From Rachycentron canadum (Eukaryota; Chordata; Actinopteri; Carangiformes; Rachycentridae), in the NCBI GenBank assembly GCA_038496675.1, contig CM076650.1:20906806-20970805 (forward strand): DNA of 64,000 nucleotides. The letters are read 5' to 3'. Within the stretch, counting starts at the first letter, position 1. Each line of letters begins with the position of its first letter. Under the pieces are notes generated by a model. The model saw nothing but the letters and a program-made list of their open reading frames with translations, did no database searches and was not told where the DNA came from. This document shows positions 11,284 through 25,558 of this stretch, piece by piece. Position numbers and translations under genes: made by a program.

Positions 11284-11891
11284 ATGACGACGCCTAACAA
11301 AGGAAATAAAGCCTTGAAGGTAAGCATGTGCACATTTAAAACTGAATTGTCTATGTCCAATATGTTGCCTTGTCTCTGTGTCACTCCCCTCCTTCCACCT
11401 GTTTCCTCCAGGTGAAGCGTGAGCCGGGGGAGAATGGCACTAGCCTCACAGACGAGGAGCTGGTGACCATGTCAGTGCGGGAGCTGAACCAGCACCTCCG
11501 AGGGCTCTCCAAAGAAGAGATTCTGCAACTGAAACAACGGCGGCGCACCCTGAAAAACCGGGGCTACGCTGCCAGCTGCCGGGTGAAGCGAGTCACCCAG
11601 AAGGAGGAGCTAGAGAAACAGAAGGCCCAGCTGCAGCAGGAGGTGGACAAACTGGCCAATGAGAATGCATCAATGCGTGTTGAGCTGGACGCTCTGAGGT
11701 CTAAGTACGAGGCATTACAGACCTTCGCCAGGACTGTGGCACGGAGTCCAACTGTTGGGGTTGGGGTCAGGGCTGGAGGGGGTGGAGGAGGGGTGGCATC
11801 ATCAGTCATCGGTCCACTCATACCAGGGAAAGTGGCAACAGCGACGAGTGTGATTACAATAGTGAAGTCAAAAACAGATGCACGGTCTTGA
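11284..11891 (+). CDS. mafg: Small Maf transcription factor MafG
   Basis: Small Maf bZIP factor that dimerises with Nrf1/2/3, Bach1/2 or p45 NF-E2 and binds MARE/ARE DNA in the nucleus; it lacks a transactivation domain. Coding exons are 11284-11319 ([12 protein letters not shown]) and 11412-11891, giving 171 residues. The extended homology region (about 23-52), the basic region with [12 protein letters not shown] (about 61-72) and the leucine zipper (about 75-115) are all present. The C-terminus ends in [13 protein letters not shown] as in vertebrate MafG, which separates it from MafF and MafK. VKRE at 13-16 matches the known SUMOylation site. A glycine-rich insert follows the zipper (residues about 130-136) and is absent from human MafG as I remember it. 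Confidence 0.97.
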
Positions 11892-13815
11892 GGGAGGGAA
11901 AGATAGATGAGGGTGTGTCAGGATGGAGTTCAGCTGAATCAGAGTAATTCTTCTTCTCTGCTGCTCCCCTGTCCTCCACCTGCACTGACTTCAAACAGCT
12001 GGGCAGCCTCGATCTCTTTGTCTCAGCATGTTCCTGTCACCCGTCTCACATCAGTGCAGATGAAGGAAAGGATGGAAGCAGAGGACGTTTATTGAGACTA
12101 TAAAGATGCAAGCCCTTGGTCAGCGCATGATCATTTAGCACAGATAGACAGGGTTCCTATGGTCACTGAAAGCCTGGAAAAGTTAGAGAATTTGAGAATT
12201 GGTTTATTTCAGGCCAAGGAAAAAAAATCTTTTAAAAAAAACAAAACAGAGATGCCTCTTTTGAATAATCATCCAATTTTGTTCAGTTGCCATTTAAATC
12301 AGTCAAATGTTCAGTGTCAGGTTTTACTGCTGATTGATTTAGATATCTGTAAATCCAAAATAATCATGTGACACATTTGAACACTAGATTTGAAGTGCTC
12401 ATTTGCCTGAACCAAGATGTTTAACTAGCTAATTAAAGTTAATTCGATTAACTACACCAACAAAAATATTCAGAGACATAGATTACATGTGGTCCCCGAG
12501 TTGCAAAAGAATACACAAGATTTCATGTGACCTGCTGATTTCAGTGGCTGCAGAGAAGTCCCATCTTGCTCCACCTAGCCAAGAACTTTTTCAGAAAAGT
12601 ACTATAGAAAAATATATATTACACAATGGTGGTAACTGTATTTCTACTGTTTTGTACTGTGTTGTCATTCACATGAGGTCCAAAGTGTATTCTCTGTGTG
12701 TGAATTGTTATATATCAGGAATTCTGTGAAATTCTGTGGCGCGTGTTCGTTTTGGTATTGCTATATTTAGTTAGCTGTATTTTTTTCTACAGTCTCTTCA
12801 CTTTCTATGTCCGACTCTCTCTTACCTATCATTTCTCTGTCCTTCCATTTTTTCAATTCCAACTGGCTTCCATTAATACATACAGTACTTCCTGGATCTA
12901 ACAGAAAGAGGAGGGAAAAGGACAATTGATATTTACCAAAAACAAAGCCACATACAATAGAAAAAAAGGAGATAAAGTTATTGAAAGTCAGTGACCTTAT
13001 CTCAATTTGTAAGAATTTTCAGGGAAATGGTCGTTTGAACACTTGAGCTGAATTAAGATGAAATTATCTTCTGTCTGTTTGAGTTCCTCTCAAAAGTATG
13101 TTTGAGAAATTTGGAAGGGCAAGTGCCTTGGTCTCCTAATGATATGCATCAAGAAGAAGTCAAGAGGACAGGAGGAATTGTGGAAGGATGGTGGCGATTC
13201 AGTGGAGGTGTTTGCTTATGTGCTTATTGGGATACACTGACCAATCAGGAATCAGATTGTGACAGCATTTAACTCTCGCTGTGCATTGTTGTATGAACTG
13301 TGTAGTAGCCAGCAGGATTAATAACAATACTAACACCCATTTATGTGACTTGGCAGTTCATTCATTTGAAAAAAAATAAAAAGGTCTGCGCATATTTACC
13401 CTAATTTTCTTGCACAGAATGTACTTTTTGGAAAACTGATATTCTGTTATGAGGAAAAATCCATGTATCTGTTTTATGTTAATTATTTGGTTCATATGTT
13501 TAGGAATTTGACTGGCTCTGAAATCTGGGTTATTGCACCCACAGCAACATTATTTCTCCAAAACAAAGTGGTTTACATTGCATTCCCCTTGCGTTTAGCT
13601 CACTTTTCAAGAGCAATTCTGATCGCTGATAATACAGCAAGGATAGCAAAGATATTTCTCTGAATTTCCAGTCACACAAATGGGCTGTCATCTCACATGA
13701 GCTTTACCATGAAAGTAGTCTTATGTGGTGTTCTATACTCAAAGAATCTTTGTCTATGTATGGTAGAGTCTGGAGTTTTATAAAGACAATTATCTTTGCA
13801 TTGTTTGTAATGACC

Positions 13816-13852
<37 letters not shown>

Positions 13853-16800
13853 TAGCGAAATCTGTTTGATATACAGTATCTCTCTATTTTGCAATTGTAC
13901 CAAAAGTGGCTTAACTACTGAATAGCTTTGTTTTTTCTCTAGTGACTAGGCACGTGTGTGTAACCGTGAACTAGCGTGTGGTGTGCTGTGTAGGTATGTG
14001 ACGAGGTAACTATAATGTTCACTATTTCATGGATATGACTTTGTTCCTTGTTTGATTTCAGGCCGAAGCGGGTGATTACACCGTTGGTGACTGCACTCTT
14101 TCTCTAATCCTAAAATCTTTGTCCTCCTGGCCCCATTATTCTGCTCCAACACTGCAGATGTGTTAGATCATTTGTTAATCTGCTCGTAATCTGTGCTATT
14201 ATTTGTAAATTTTAGGAAGTTCTTTTATGGCCAAGTCATTTTCTGTATTTCTGAACAGGCACAGGTCTGTATTTTGGTTCTTGCAGTGTTTAGAGTTCAT
14301 TATTGCAGATAACACAACCAATGAGATGAGGAAGTGTTATGTTTAACCTCATAATATGTGTATTCAGGACGTCTAGAAACTGAGATGTGAAACTCAACAA
14401 TGGGCCTGTATATCACCCCTAATACTTCAGTAAGTTATTTTTTGTAGCGTGTGATAAATTTGTTTTTGCTGTGTACATTTTATATAATTATGTATATTTA
14501 ATGTTGTACCTGTTTTATTTGCTTTTAAACTGTTCTGTGAGTGTCAGGGAAGTGAAATAACATTTGTTATTGTATTCGATGTTTTATGAAGTGAAAAAAA
14601 TCTATTCTGCTATTTAATAGTTTGTCTGTTAAAGAGTGAGGTTTACCATTTACCATAAGTACAATTGCCTCAAACTGTTTTTTTTTTTCAACCAAGGAAA
14701 ACCAGATTTAAATTGAGTCATTTATTGAACCAGAAGCAATTTACAATGATACAAACATTACATACAAGCAGCCTTTTACCTGGACCGCTACTTTTCCACT
14801 GTGAAGAAAAAGGGATTATCTATCCTACTGCTGTGCAGTTATCAAGATTAGTAAAGTGTGTCCTCATCTGTACAGTGCATTAATATAATACAGGATTCAA
14901 ACAGGTGAGCAATGAGCGAAGGCATAGGAATGGGATGGGTTTGAGATTTTTAGATATTATTTCTCCATTATCTTTACACTGATAACTATTTGCATGTTCA
15001 GTCAATCGTGAAACCAGAGAACTTCAAATGTCAAACGAAAATGTCCAATACATTTTTAAAAAATGTCTTATCACAGGAATATACTATATGGTATTCAGCT
15101 GCAAACATATATAGGTATCATGCCCATTGTATACACACACTTCTTTACATTTTAAAAGATTTGCCCTGTTTATATGGGTATAATGCTATTGTTTGATTTT
15201 ATATTTTTTTCATATAATTTCTCTGTCACTCTGTTGCTTTTTGTTTGTCTCTACATTTACTTGTTAAATGTTGTTTTTGTTTTTGTTTTTTTCATCAAGT
15301 CTTGTATGACGTGTGGTCATGTGGTATGAAACAGGAAGAAGCACAATGTGCTAAGTTTAGGTTTTTCTCAATTTGAAGCAAAATATGAAACCTGGAACTT
15401 GTCAGCCTGTAGTGACTGTATGTGCCACTGTCAAACAATGTGTTTTCACCTACTTTGTATTTTTTATGCTTCTCTAGTTTAAAAAGGGTGCATACTGTGT
15501 AAACATAAGTGTGTCAACATTGTGGCTGCTGTAAAATAGACATCTCTAATTATGCAAACTGTGTAGGGCAAAATTAGAACTCCTGCCACACAGGAGGAGT
15601 GATGCTATTGTAGTCGTTGTGTCAAGTTGTCTGTTTTATAATCACAGGTTCAGTGTGATGTGACAAGGTTAAAGAGCTTATATAGAGTGTTTAGCATTTT
15701 ATAAACTGGGTTATAAATGCCAGCATCATTCTGTCTCTGTTAAATCTGGCTTATGTGCTGTGGCATACCTTTGCTTTTTCCTGGTGTTGCTTAACAATTA
15801 ACTGTGAAAACATGAAATCATCAAATATTTTTTTTTTATCTTTTGCCAATTCAGAAGAAAACGGGATGCAAAATATGCTGTAGCTGTCATGCAAAGCTTG
15901 CGTTTTAATCTTAACAATATCATTATTTTTGTCTTCCAGACTCTAATATCGTTAGGTTTTAGTATTTCTCCAATGTGAAACAAATTAGGTGAAGCATTAC
16001 AGAAGTTTAATCCTAATTTTCACTCAGCAGACCTGAGCAGATGACAGCAGTGACCTTTAGTGATCTTCAGACATGGTAGCCTGGTGGCTTTTCATAACAA
16101 AGTTTATGAGCTTGTAAGGCATGCTGACCTTATTTTTCTGCTGGAGGTCATAGCCTCCTTATGAAAAGACGTTTCATCACAAACCCAAGCAACCACTCCT
16201 AAACCGCATCTATTAATATTTTACAGAGGCAGAGAGGAATGGTGGAGACACATCTGATAAAACTCTTACCCATTTCCCACCCCAATGATCCTATCCCCTT
16301 TTGAACTCAGCAAGCCCTTCTTCAAAACATCTGATTCATCTGGAAGATGCAAATCATTAACTCCTTATCTTGCTGCGGGGCCAATCGGTATGCAGTCATT
16401 CAGTTGTTTTCCCATTTAGTGAGTCACGCCACTGGACTCTAACAATCCTTTAACCCACCTCCGATGCAGATCAATGAGAGTAAATGAAGCAAGGGTTCCT
16501 TTGATCTTTTTTTTTTTCTTTCATCAATAATAATGTTTGTTTGATCACCCCCTCTCTGCAGCCCCTACCCCCATCAGTTGTCTTTTAACCTCTAACATGT
16601 AATCACACCCAGAGTCCAGGTATCACATTATATTAACTTATTATTATTTTGTAACAATTTCCCTAATTTCATTTTAATCTCCTTTATTTATTTTGGGAAA
16701 ATGCACATAGATCAACATTACTGTAAATGTGCCAGTGTTAGCCAGCTGGCTAATTCAACACTTTTCCCCATCAAACCACATGTGTCTGCTGGTGAGCATT

Positions 16801-17200
16801 TGGCCAGGTTGCTCGGGGGAGCTGGGGTATTTTTGTGTTTTTAAAAGTATATGATGGTCAGTTTAAAGCTATAGAAGAAAAGCCCTTGCAATAGGAAATT
16901 CTGTGTTTTGTAATATTTCTGTATGGGGTGTAAGAAATTATTCTATGACAGTACTTTCTATGGGAAAATACTTAAAATGTGACAGTCTTTGTAAGTATTT
17001 ATCTTCAACTAAATTATTGTACTTTTTTTGCAATTTGTAGATATGTAAGTGATGATGACAAGGTACTGGTAATCATGAAATTAACTGTTTCATCATCGGT
17101 CTGATGCATCTTTTAATTTATTGATGTATATACTGTATGTTTGTTGATAAACAGCTTACTTTATTTTGTATATGACCAATAAACATGTTTTAAAATGGAA
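11892..17200 (+). other. Long mafg 3'UTR with poly(A) signal
   Basis: There is no gene-like frame over about 5.3 kb of AT-rich sequence, and a consensus AATAAA stands at 17178-17183. Mammalian MAFG also has a multi-kilobase 3'UTR. A second AATAAA at about 17320 could be an alternative end. The exact cleavage site is not proven, and earlier sites are possible. Confidence 0.6.
13819..13849. repeat. Poly(A) tract in the mafg 3'UTR
   Basis: A 31-base A homopolymer that could mislead oligo-dT priming. Confidence 0.95.
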
Positions 17201-18406
17201 CAGCTTTTGTGTGTTTTATGTAATTAATAAATGTAGTAATTATAGTTTTTGACATTTAGGGTTTTTGTTTTGGTTTTTTTTACTGTTAACCTGGTGCTGA
17301 CTCTAGTGTGATTTAAGCAAATAAAGTACATTTACAATTAATTCAGTCACTTATCTTGTTGTCAATAACATGTTCTTTTTTTTCTCCTTTTTTTTGTCAG
17401 TTTCTGCAGCACAAATATGGCGTTGCAACAGACAATAAACAGTAAGAGGATACATGTTGCACATGTATCCTCTTCAATAAATCATATTTTTACAGATTTA
17501 ATTTGGTAACATTTATTTCCTATACATGAAAATATAAAGAAATTCACTTAATGTAGCTTTGAAATAGGGGGACATTGCACCGATGATAGAAGCCTGGAGC
17601 CAATCAACCACCAAATACCAAACACGGTGTTATCCTGCAAGAAAATCGTGGTTATAAAATCATATTGACATGGAGTTAATACATTTTGCATATGGCTGAA
17701 TATGAATAACAAAGCCTCGTGTTTTCAACATTGTCCTGTCTTTGTCCAGCCGGTCCAGTCTGTAGGTGGCAGTATCCAGTTATCATCAGCTCCCTTTATC
17801 TCAAACCGGTCTGGATCCTGCAAAAACACGGAGCGGAAAAAAAATCGTATCCGTTATTGATACAAGCTTCTCGGAAATCTCACCGACAAAAGCAGAAGAT
17901 ATTATATGTCTCTGGTTACTTTGATATTATTCTGCGTTAATTAAAGCAATGTTTTGTATTTTAAATGTGCATATTTGTTGTTTAATTGTTCAGTGAATCC
18001 ATGCTGGGAAATCCACTCCGGGTCTTCTGAGCGCCCCTTCACCAACTGTCAGTGTCGGTTGCTCGGAGGAGAGGCGGGTAAAAATGTAAACACTGGTCCA
18101 TCCTCATGGAGACTCCTGTTTCGTAGTTAGAGTGACTCTTTTCTACCGCGTTTTCGCCAGAAGTAATTTTGCAGGGCTGCTCTCCCGTGACTTAGTTTCG
18201 TTTTCTTACTCCTTTACTGTATTTTGTCGTTAGCAATTTTGGTAATAAACGCTGCCCAACCGCCCTTTAGCTAACTCGATTAGCCAGCTAGTGTTACAGC
18301 TCGGCAGCTAACATTAACAAAGACAGCACGATAACGTTAATATATTCATGTTAGCTATATCGTTAACCATCTCACGTTGTTATCTAACGTATCCCGATGC
18401 AGCTTG
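17201..18406. other. Intergenic and ccp110-like promoter
   Basis: The left part is AT-rich. From about 18000 the sequence becomes richer in CpG and leads into the ccp110-like start, so it probably holds that promoter and 5'UTR. No TATA box was obvious. Confidence 0.5.
17444..17474. other. Perfect 14-bp stem hairpin
   Basis: AAGAGGATACATGT (17444-17457) is followed by a 3-base loop and its exact reverse complement (17461-17474). An AATAAA follows at about 17476. It is too short for a normal pre-miRNA stem and does not match the histone stem-loop. Function unknown. Confidence 0.7.
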
Positions 18407-21400
18407 ATGGAGGACTACGACAAGTTTGTTCATCGTCGTCTCTCCCAGCTGAGGAAAAGTGAGGACCAGGAACACGGTTGTCCTTCACTTGCCTCCTCTC
18501 TCATCCGCCTTTATGGACGACCCATCCTTCCTCCCCTGGTATGAGCTCGGTTTTGTGTCATTCTGAGTAAAGTCATCAAGACTGTGGGTTTTAATCTTTG
18601 CTAACAAGACACTTCAGTATCACTGGATCACAAGACCGTAACACTGCTGGCTCACTATGTTGTGAAGATATTGCACTGTCATGGCGTAGCTAGTTGTTTT
18701 TAGTTAAATTGTGCAGACAATTAGTCGGTTGACAGAAAATTGTCATTATTTTGATAATGTATTAATAGAAGCTTGTCAGGTGTTAGATTAGGATTGTCCA
18801 CTATTGGTTGTAAACTTAATGTATTTGGGCTTTAGACTGATGATCAGACAAAAGAAGCTATTTGAAGAGGTCAAATTGTGCATTTTACTGTTTATGAGCA
18901 TTTCATTGACCAAACTATCGCTTGTGTTACGTGTACATGACATCCCATGTCTGGATTCTGATAACAGCTCTCAGGGGAGCAGAGAGAGGAGATGCAGAGA
19001 CACAGAGAAGCAGCACAAAAAGCTGCTGACCACAGAAAGTTGAAAGATGATCCAAGAATGGCCTTTGTGCAAACCATTCTGCACAGTGTACAGGTAACTG
19101 AAGTTTGGCCATTTTAGCTATTTTCTTCCTCTCTGTTCCTACATTACTGCAATTATTTTGAATCAATGAAACTACTGTCAAACATTATAGTCTTTCATTT
19201 ATCTTGTAGCTGAGGAAGACACCAACACTGGAGGAGTTGCTTCAGGAGTCAGAGAACACAAAATCTTTATCTTCTCAGAAAACCAGCAGAGGATCGTTGT
19301 CACAGAATGCTTTCTTCATTGAAACAAATGATAATCTGTTGCACTTGCCACCCATTTTAAGTCAAGGAAAGGATGGACTTCCTCTTCTTCCAGTGACATC
19401 GACAATGTATAGTGCCTTTTTCACTTCTGTGACACCTCAGCAAAGTTACCACCAGGGATGCCTTGATGACCAACATCATAGCCAAGAGGGGTCACAGTTA
19501 AGTTCCAATAATGGTGCAAGCCACCAGTCACAATGCTCAGGTTATGTGACCCATGAGAATGTTAAAAACACCATTGGTGTCTCTGGATTGATTAAAGTAG
19601 GGGGTGAGAGCCATGGCTTTGGCTCCTCAGAGGGAGCTCATAGTATGGATGGCTTTTACCTTCACAGCACCTCAAACAGAATTGCCAAGATGCCAGAAAT
19701 TATTAGCCACCCTCCCATAGATGGAGAAGAATTAGAGAGGAGTGGACTGGAGCCTTTATTTTGTAATAATTTCCCAGCAGTAAAAAACAGTTGTTCATTC
19801 CAGGAGGATTCAGTCAAATGTAACAATTTACCATCAGGAAAATCTGAAGTCAGTGATCTGGACAGCACAGAGAGCGGAGATAACTCTCATTATTCTGCAG
19901 TACTTAACATAGATCACATTTTGGACAGAAGTGAGGCCCCAGTCTCTTCATCAGACACCACTGGTTTTTCAGATAATCTAGAACTTCCAGGGACATTAAG
20001 CATGCACAGCTATCCAACAACAGAACTGCGTAGTCAGCACGAACCCACAGAAACAGAACTAGCAGACAACCATGTAGATCAAGCAAAGCCATTTGAGGAG
20101 CCCTATCGTCTGAGCCTCCAGGCCTTGCTGAAGAAATCTCAGGAGTATCGGCGGCGCCAGCGGATGCTTAGGAACCAAGCCAAAAACACTAAAATCCAGC
20201 AGAGGACTCAAGAACAGCCAAGAGCAAGGACAGAGGAGCAGAGCCTCTCTGATAAGGAGAATGATGAGTCCCCTTACAAGGCAACTGTGAATGCAGAGGG
20301 GAAGAAAACTAAAGAGACTAGAGACACTTTTACTCTGACAGTGGAAACTTCATCACAGAAATCTTGGGAAAATGAGAGGATGACTGAAAGCGGGTTCATT
20401 GGGAAATCTGGAACCACTCATTTAACAGGCGATGGTAATTCTAAGGAAAGTGATGAAGAAAGAACTTTCAAAAATAATAAGCGGAACAGTTCACAAGAGG
20501 TCGTAACAGAGTCTAAACAGATCAGCACCTTCATCCAGTCTATGTCAACAGAAACCTCCCCAGTCCAGGAAGCCAATCACTGGACCAGTGAGCAGAGTAT
20601 CACCTCTCCCAATGGTAATTTTAAAGGACTGGGGAAATATCACACTATCCCAGCCCCTAGTTTCTGTATGAGTCCTGTTCATTGCAAAAGCAAAGTCAGT
20701 ATCAGAAATGGAGAAACTGTTGATGGGGCCAAGACCTCAAGAGGGAAAGTCATGGTGAATAATGGCTTGAATGAAGACCTCAATGCTGAAGAAGTTAGTA
20801 ACATTGGACATCAAAATAGTCCCACACCAGTTTCTTCCACTGTGAATCTCATGGTTGAAGGCAATGTTAAAAATGCATTAACCAAGAGTTCAGCGCACAT
20901 AGATCAGCTTGAGTCCAATCTGTCCAGTCTAAAAGTGCTGATCTCAGATCTGGAGTCCACAGTAAAAGAAAACTTGGAGAATCACAGCCAAACTAAGAGC
21001 AACACACAAAGTGAGTTTAGCTTTAAAAGTGCTGCACCTTCTGAGCAAATTAAAAATGATCAACATATACAGCCACATCAAACTGATTATTATGATTGGG
21101 AGGACAAGCTGAGGGATGGTGATATTGACAGAGGTGTTGCAGAATGCAGGGAGTGGCCAAGAACACAATCGTTCGACAATAGCAAAAAAATGCATGAAGA
21201 TACAGGACCAGAATCAGTCTTCAGTGACACAGATAATGTACCTCTTATGCAGGAAAAAGGAAAAGAGGAAATTAATTCAGGAGAGGTCAGGCTTGTCAAA
21301 ACCTTAGCTGCAGAGAGAGTAAAGGAAAAAGGACAGAGTAAAGAAGGACTTATGAAGAGTTATGGCCTCAGTGGCAGCTGTAGAACTCAGCTGCCACCAG

Positions 21401-23069
21401 CTAAATGTATCCTGTCTGCAGCACAGCAGATGCGTATTCCTGAGGCATTCAGAAATTTTCCATCAAAAGTTGTGGTTTCATGTAATGTGTCAGTGCTTTC
21501 GGATACCAGTAACCATCCAGTGGAAAGGAGGAATGAGATGGCTGTGGAAGGTCATGACTCTACTCACTCGCCATCTCTCAACCTGTCGTATGATGTGGAC
21601 ACACCATCTGGCCTGTGGCTCCTCGAAGGGCCAGGGTCCACCATGGGCTCAAGAGGTCACCTTGTTCAGGAGAAACACCTGACACCCGAGAGTGAGGGTG
21701 AAGGTCAGGGTGGGATATCCAAGGTGAAACGGAGACTGCTCATGCACATGACCGAAGAGACCCAGGAAACAAGTGCAGATACAAGTGGAGGAGCAGATTG
21801 TGTGGTCAGACCCAGTTCCAGCACCCCTAGAGGTAGGTCCAGAACTGGGAATGTGAGTCACAAAGGACTGAGACTATTGAGGTTTGTACTGTGGTGGAAA
21901 ACTATAAGAGGTGATACTGTAATGCTGCATACTGTTATCTGCACTCTGTGACATGGCTTTAAACCCTTCTGCTGTATTAGTCAGGATTTTGTCTTGCCAA
22001 CTGTTTTTCTTTTTTAAAATATTTAACAACACATTGTTGCACTTGCTGGTTTTAGCTGCAATGCAATGGTATGGAGACCATGGAGGTCAAAAGAACAAAG
22101 AAGAGCAACTGAAACAGGCCCATGCTGCTCAGGTCAGAGCCCTGCAAGATGAACACAAGAGACAACAGGAGGAACTACTCCAGGTGAGACAGTAGGATGG
22201 ATTATTGGTGTAGATTGGTGAACAAAAATGGCAGTTTTTTACATTTGAAATGAAATCTACAACACAATAAAGTGTGAGCTATTAAGAATGTATTTCAGCA
22301 CAACAAACAGACATGACAACATGCACACAGTAAAGGAAATTTAAAAAGCTTTTTTTGAGCGAATGCATTTGATTCACAACAAGAGCTATATTGAATATCG
22401 GCAGTCTTATCCTTTGCTTTTCCTCATGACTTCAAATGACAAGTTTAGTTTTTAGAGTGTAAAATAATATGGAAAAAAATTAAAGAAAACCTGAAATTAC
22501 ATGTTTCTGAAACTACCAAACTTTTATTATATCTCTAAATATGGTTCAACACACAGTCGTTGACATTTCCTTTTTCCCATTGGTCCGCTTCTTGCATGAG
22601 ATTGCATCACGTACTGGTGTACGTGATTCACTATGTAATTCCTGTACAGCTGCCATAACTCACTCTACCAGGAATTTTGACTCCACACAAAGTCACCAAC
22701 GAGAAATTAAGAATTAATGTCCAGCCCAGTGTTTATATAATTTTAAAATGAGAATACAATTTCCAACCAATTTGCTCAGCAGTGAAACAACACTGACCCT
22801 AAATGTTCTTTTCAAACTAGAAGCAGACGTTGAAAGGCTCTGGCACTGTTACACAAGTGAGCGTGCACACTTACACACACACATACACACAAGTTGTCCA
22901 CCTACCTGTTAGATTGTGCCTTTGGAGACCTGGGTCGTGGGCAGACTACAGACATCTGCTCATTACAAGAGCAGACTCCTCAGTTAAAAAAAAAAAAAAA
23001 AAAAAAAAACATACACAGGGATTCTACCATAAATGTTTCATTACATCCCTAAGAGGCGAGCTGGCATGG

Positions 23070-23109
<40 letters not shown>

Positions 23110-25520
23110 ACGTGCGTGCGTGCGTACGTGCGTGCGTGTGTGTAAGACTTCAAGGACGCCTGCTGTTCACTGGCAACCAGTTCTTGTTTCTTCAGCTTGT
23201 GTCTGTATTTGTTCTTGGCCAGTGTCCTTGCCCTATTAATCACAGTCTGTGCTTAATTTATGTATCCGTAACAACAATATAATTAACATAAGCTGTTTAA
23301 TAAAAAGACTTCTTTTTGACTCCCCTCTGTCCTTCCATCATTTGTGATGTGATGAGAGTATGAGCTGGCTGGACTCTCTGGTAGAGGGAGGAGGGGGCCG
23401 AGGGAATTGACACAGAAAAGGAAAGGATAATTTGTTTAATTCATGAGCGTCTGTGGTTAAGTGCCAGATCGTCCCGCCGAGTGCCGCCACTAATGGTCCC
23501 TTATCCTTCTCCTCTTTTTTTCCCCTCTCCTCTCATCCCTCTCTTTGTTTTGTCTCATACCTCCTCCAACATCATTTTTACTCTCTGGGTGTATTAATTT
23601 TCTCCATCTCTCCTGTCTCATCATCCTCGTCATCCCTCTCCCTCTCCTTTGCTCCCTCTCTCATTTCATTCCTCTTGCCTCTGTGCCCCATCTCTCCCCT
23701 TCTGTCTCTTTCTCTCTACCCTCAATTAATTTCTTCCTCCTGCTTCATTTGCTGCCTTTCCAATTCAATATTTTCCAACCTTGCCGGCTCCCAAATGCAC
23801 GTGTGCGTGCCTGCACACACACACACACACACACACACACGTCTCCTCTTACTACCTCCCTCCACCCTTATGTCCTCCTCCTGTCTGTCTCTCTTGGTCT
23901 CTCTCTCTCTTTCTCACTCAGGCGTTAGCGGTGCGTTACCATCTCCTCCAGAGCATGTCCTTCCCCTGCTCCATGTCAACCTCACGTCTCAGGGACACGC
24001 TGACCTTTTCTACCCTCTCTCAGGTATTACCATCACATTTGTTCACTAATGTCAGTGATGCGAAAAGCTTGTCCTGCTTATCCTTGTATCCGCAGGATTT
24101 TTATTCATCACCAGTTGGCTGACACACTCAGGTGAAACAGATAGTTCCCCCTCGATGTCTGATCCCTCATCAGTAACCTCTGTCATCTGTTATTACTCTC
24201 CAGTATCTACCTCAGAACAACAGCTCAGCGTCACTTAGACTACATTTGTTCAACAAACATGTCCCTTTAATGCAACAGCTCTAGAATCAACAAGTGAGTG
24301 ACAGCACATCAGCTGCTTATTATTCTTCTTATTGTTTCGTATTATAATGATGAGCTGTGAGTCCACTTGCGTTGATGCACTAAACAGATGCCAACCAAAA
24401 GACCTTGAGAATCTGCATGGGAAATTAATTGGTTGTCATTGATGGAATTAGCATTCTCCTCTGTCTTCCCCTCTGGTCCTCATTATTCACCCCTCTCATT
24501 ACTTGTTCTCCCCTCTTCATCCTCTTCTTCAGCCCTCCAGCCCACTGTTGGAGCGCTACCGCCCCCTGCTGTCTGCAGCCGTCAGAGGTTTTCTTACTCG
24601 CAGGCTGCTAAGGACAGAGAGGGTGGCGCAGCTGGTGCGGACCATCAGGGTAAGTAGAGACAGCAGTGTCATGTATGCCTATAGTGACACTCTGTCTTAT
24701 AGTCATACAATAAACAAACATGCAAATTATAGGTGTGTTTGTGTGTTTGGACATCTAGGACACGCAGCAGTTCCTGCATGCCTTCCAGCAGCAGAGCCCT
24801 GGCAGAGGAGAGTTCTGTATCAGACAGGACCTCTTACTGCAGGAGAGAGTCACTCTGCAGGTATAAAGGCAAACACATGTTGTAAACATCTGTTAACCTC
24901 TCTCCACTTTTCTTCTACACTGACAACTGGGCAATTATTCCCTCCATTAGCAGTTACCACAACAGAGATTGTGATTACATGCATTCATTCAAGCCATCGT
25001 CAGCTCTGTAATTGTTTGCCCCTCCAGCTGCGCGCAGCACGTTATGAGGTCTACGACATATTCTTCAGCCTGTCAGCCGGAGAGAGGATGCAGCTCATCA
25101 GCTGGGACAGAGAGCTGGCCAGGGAGAGGGAGCTCAGACGACAGGTAACCTTTTCTAGGAACTCCAACCAAGTTGAAAAAAATGATATGTGCTGAAGGAG
25201 TGGTGGTTTCTCGTTATAGATAGTGAAAGAAATAACAAATGATGCCAAAAAAAGACACTGTCAAAATTATAACCTGTTAAACTGTAACACCTTTGCATCA
25301 TGGCCAGGGGTAGTAGAGTGTGATTGTGCACCAATGTGCCTAAACTAGACGCTATACTAAGTTGCCATTCTTTACTTACAGCAGCTATGATTACGATTAT
25401 ACAGTTATAATCATTCAAATTCAAAGTACTATTATGTTTTAAGTTCTGATCAAACATTTTGGTGCGCCAATATTTCACACTAGTCCCTTTCACTCAGCAA
25501 CATATTGCCACCCTGGTGTG

Positions 25521-25558
<38 letters not shown>

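Noticed and set aside
22606..22627. 9-bp inverted repeat in ccp110 intron 4
   Set aside because: Short arms around ACGT-rich words; expected by chance in a window of this size.
22830..24122. Several plus-strand open frames in ccp110 intron 4
   Set aside because: Made of poly(A), GT, CT and AC simple repeats; only the real exon at 23922-24023 continues the gene frame.
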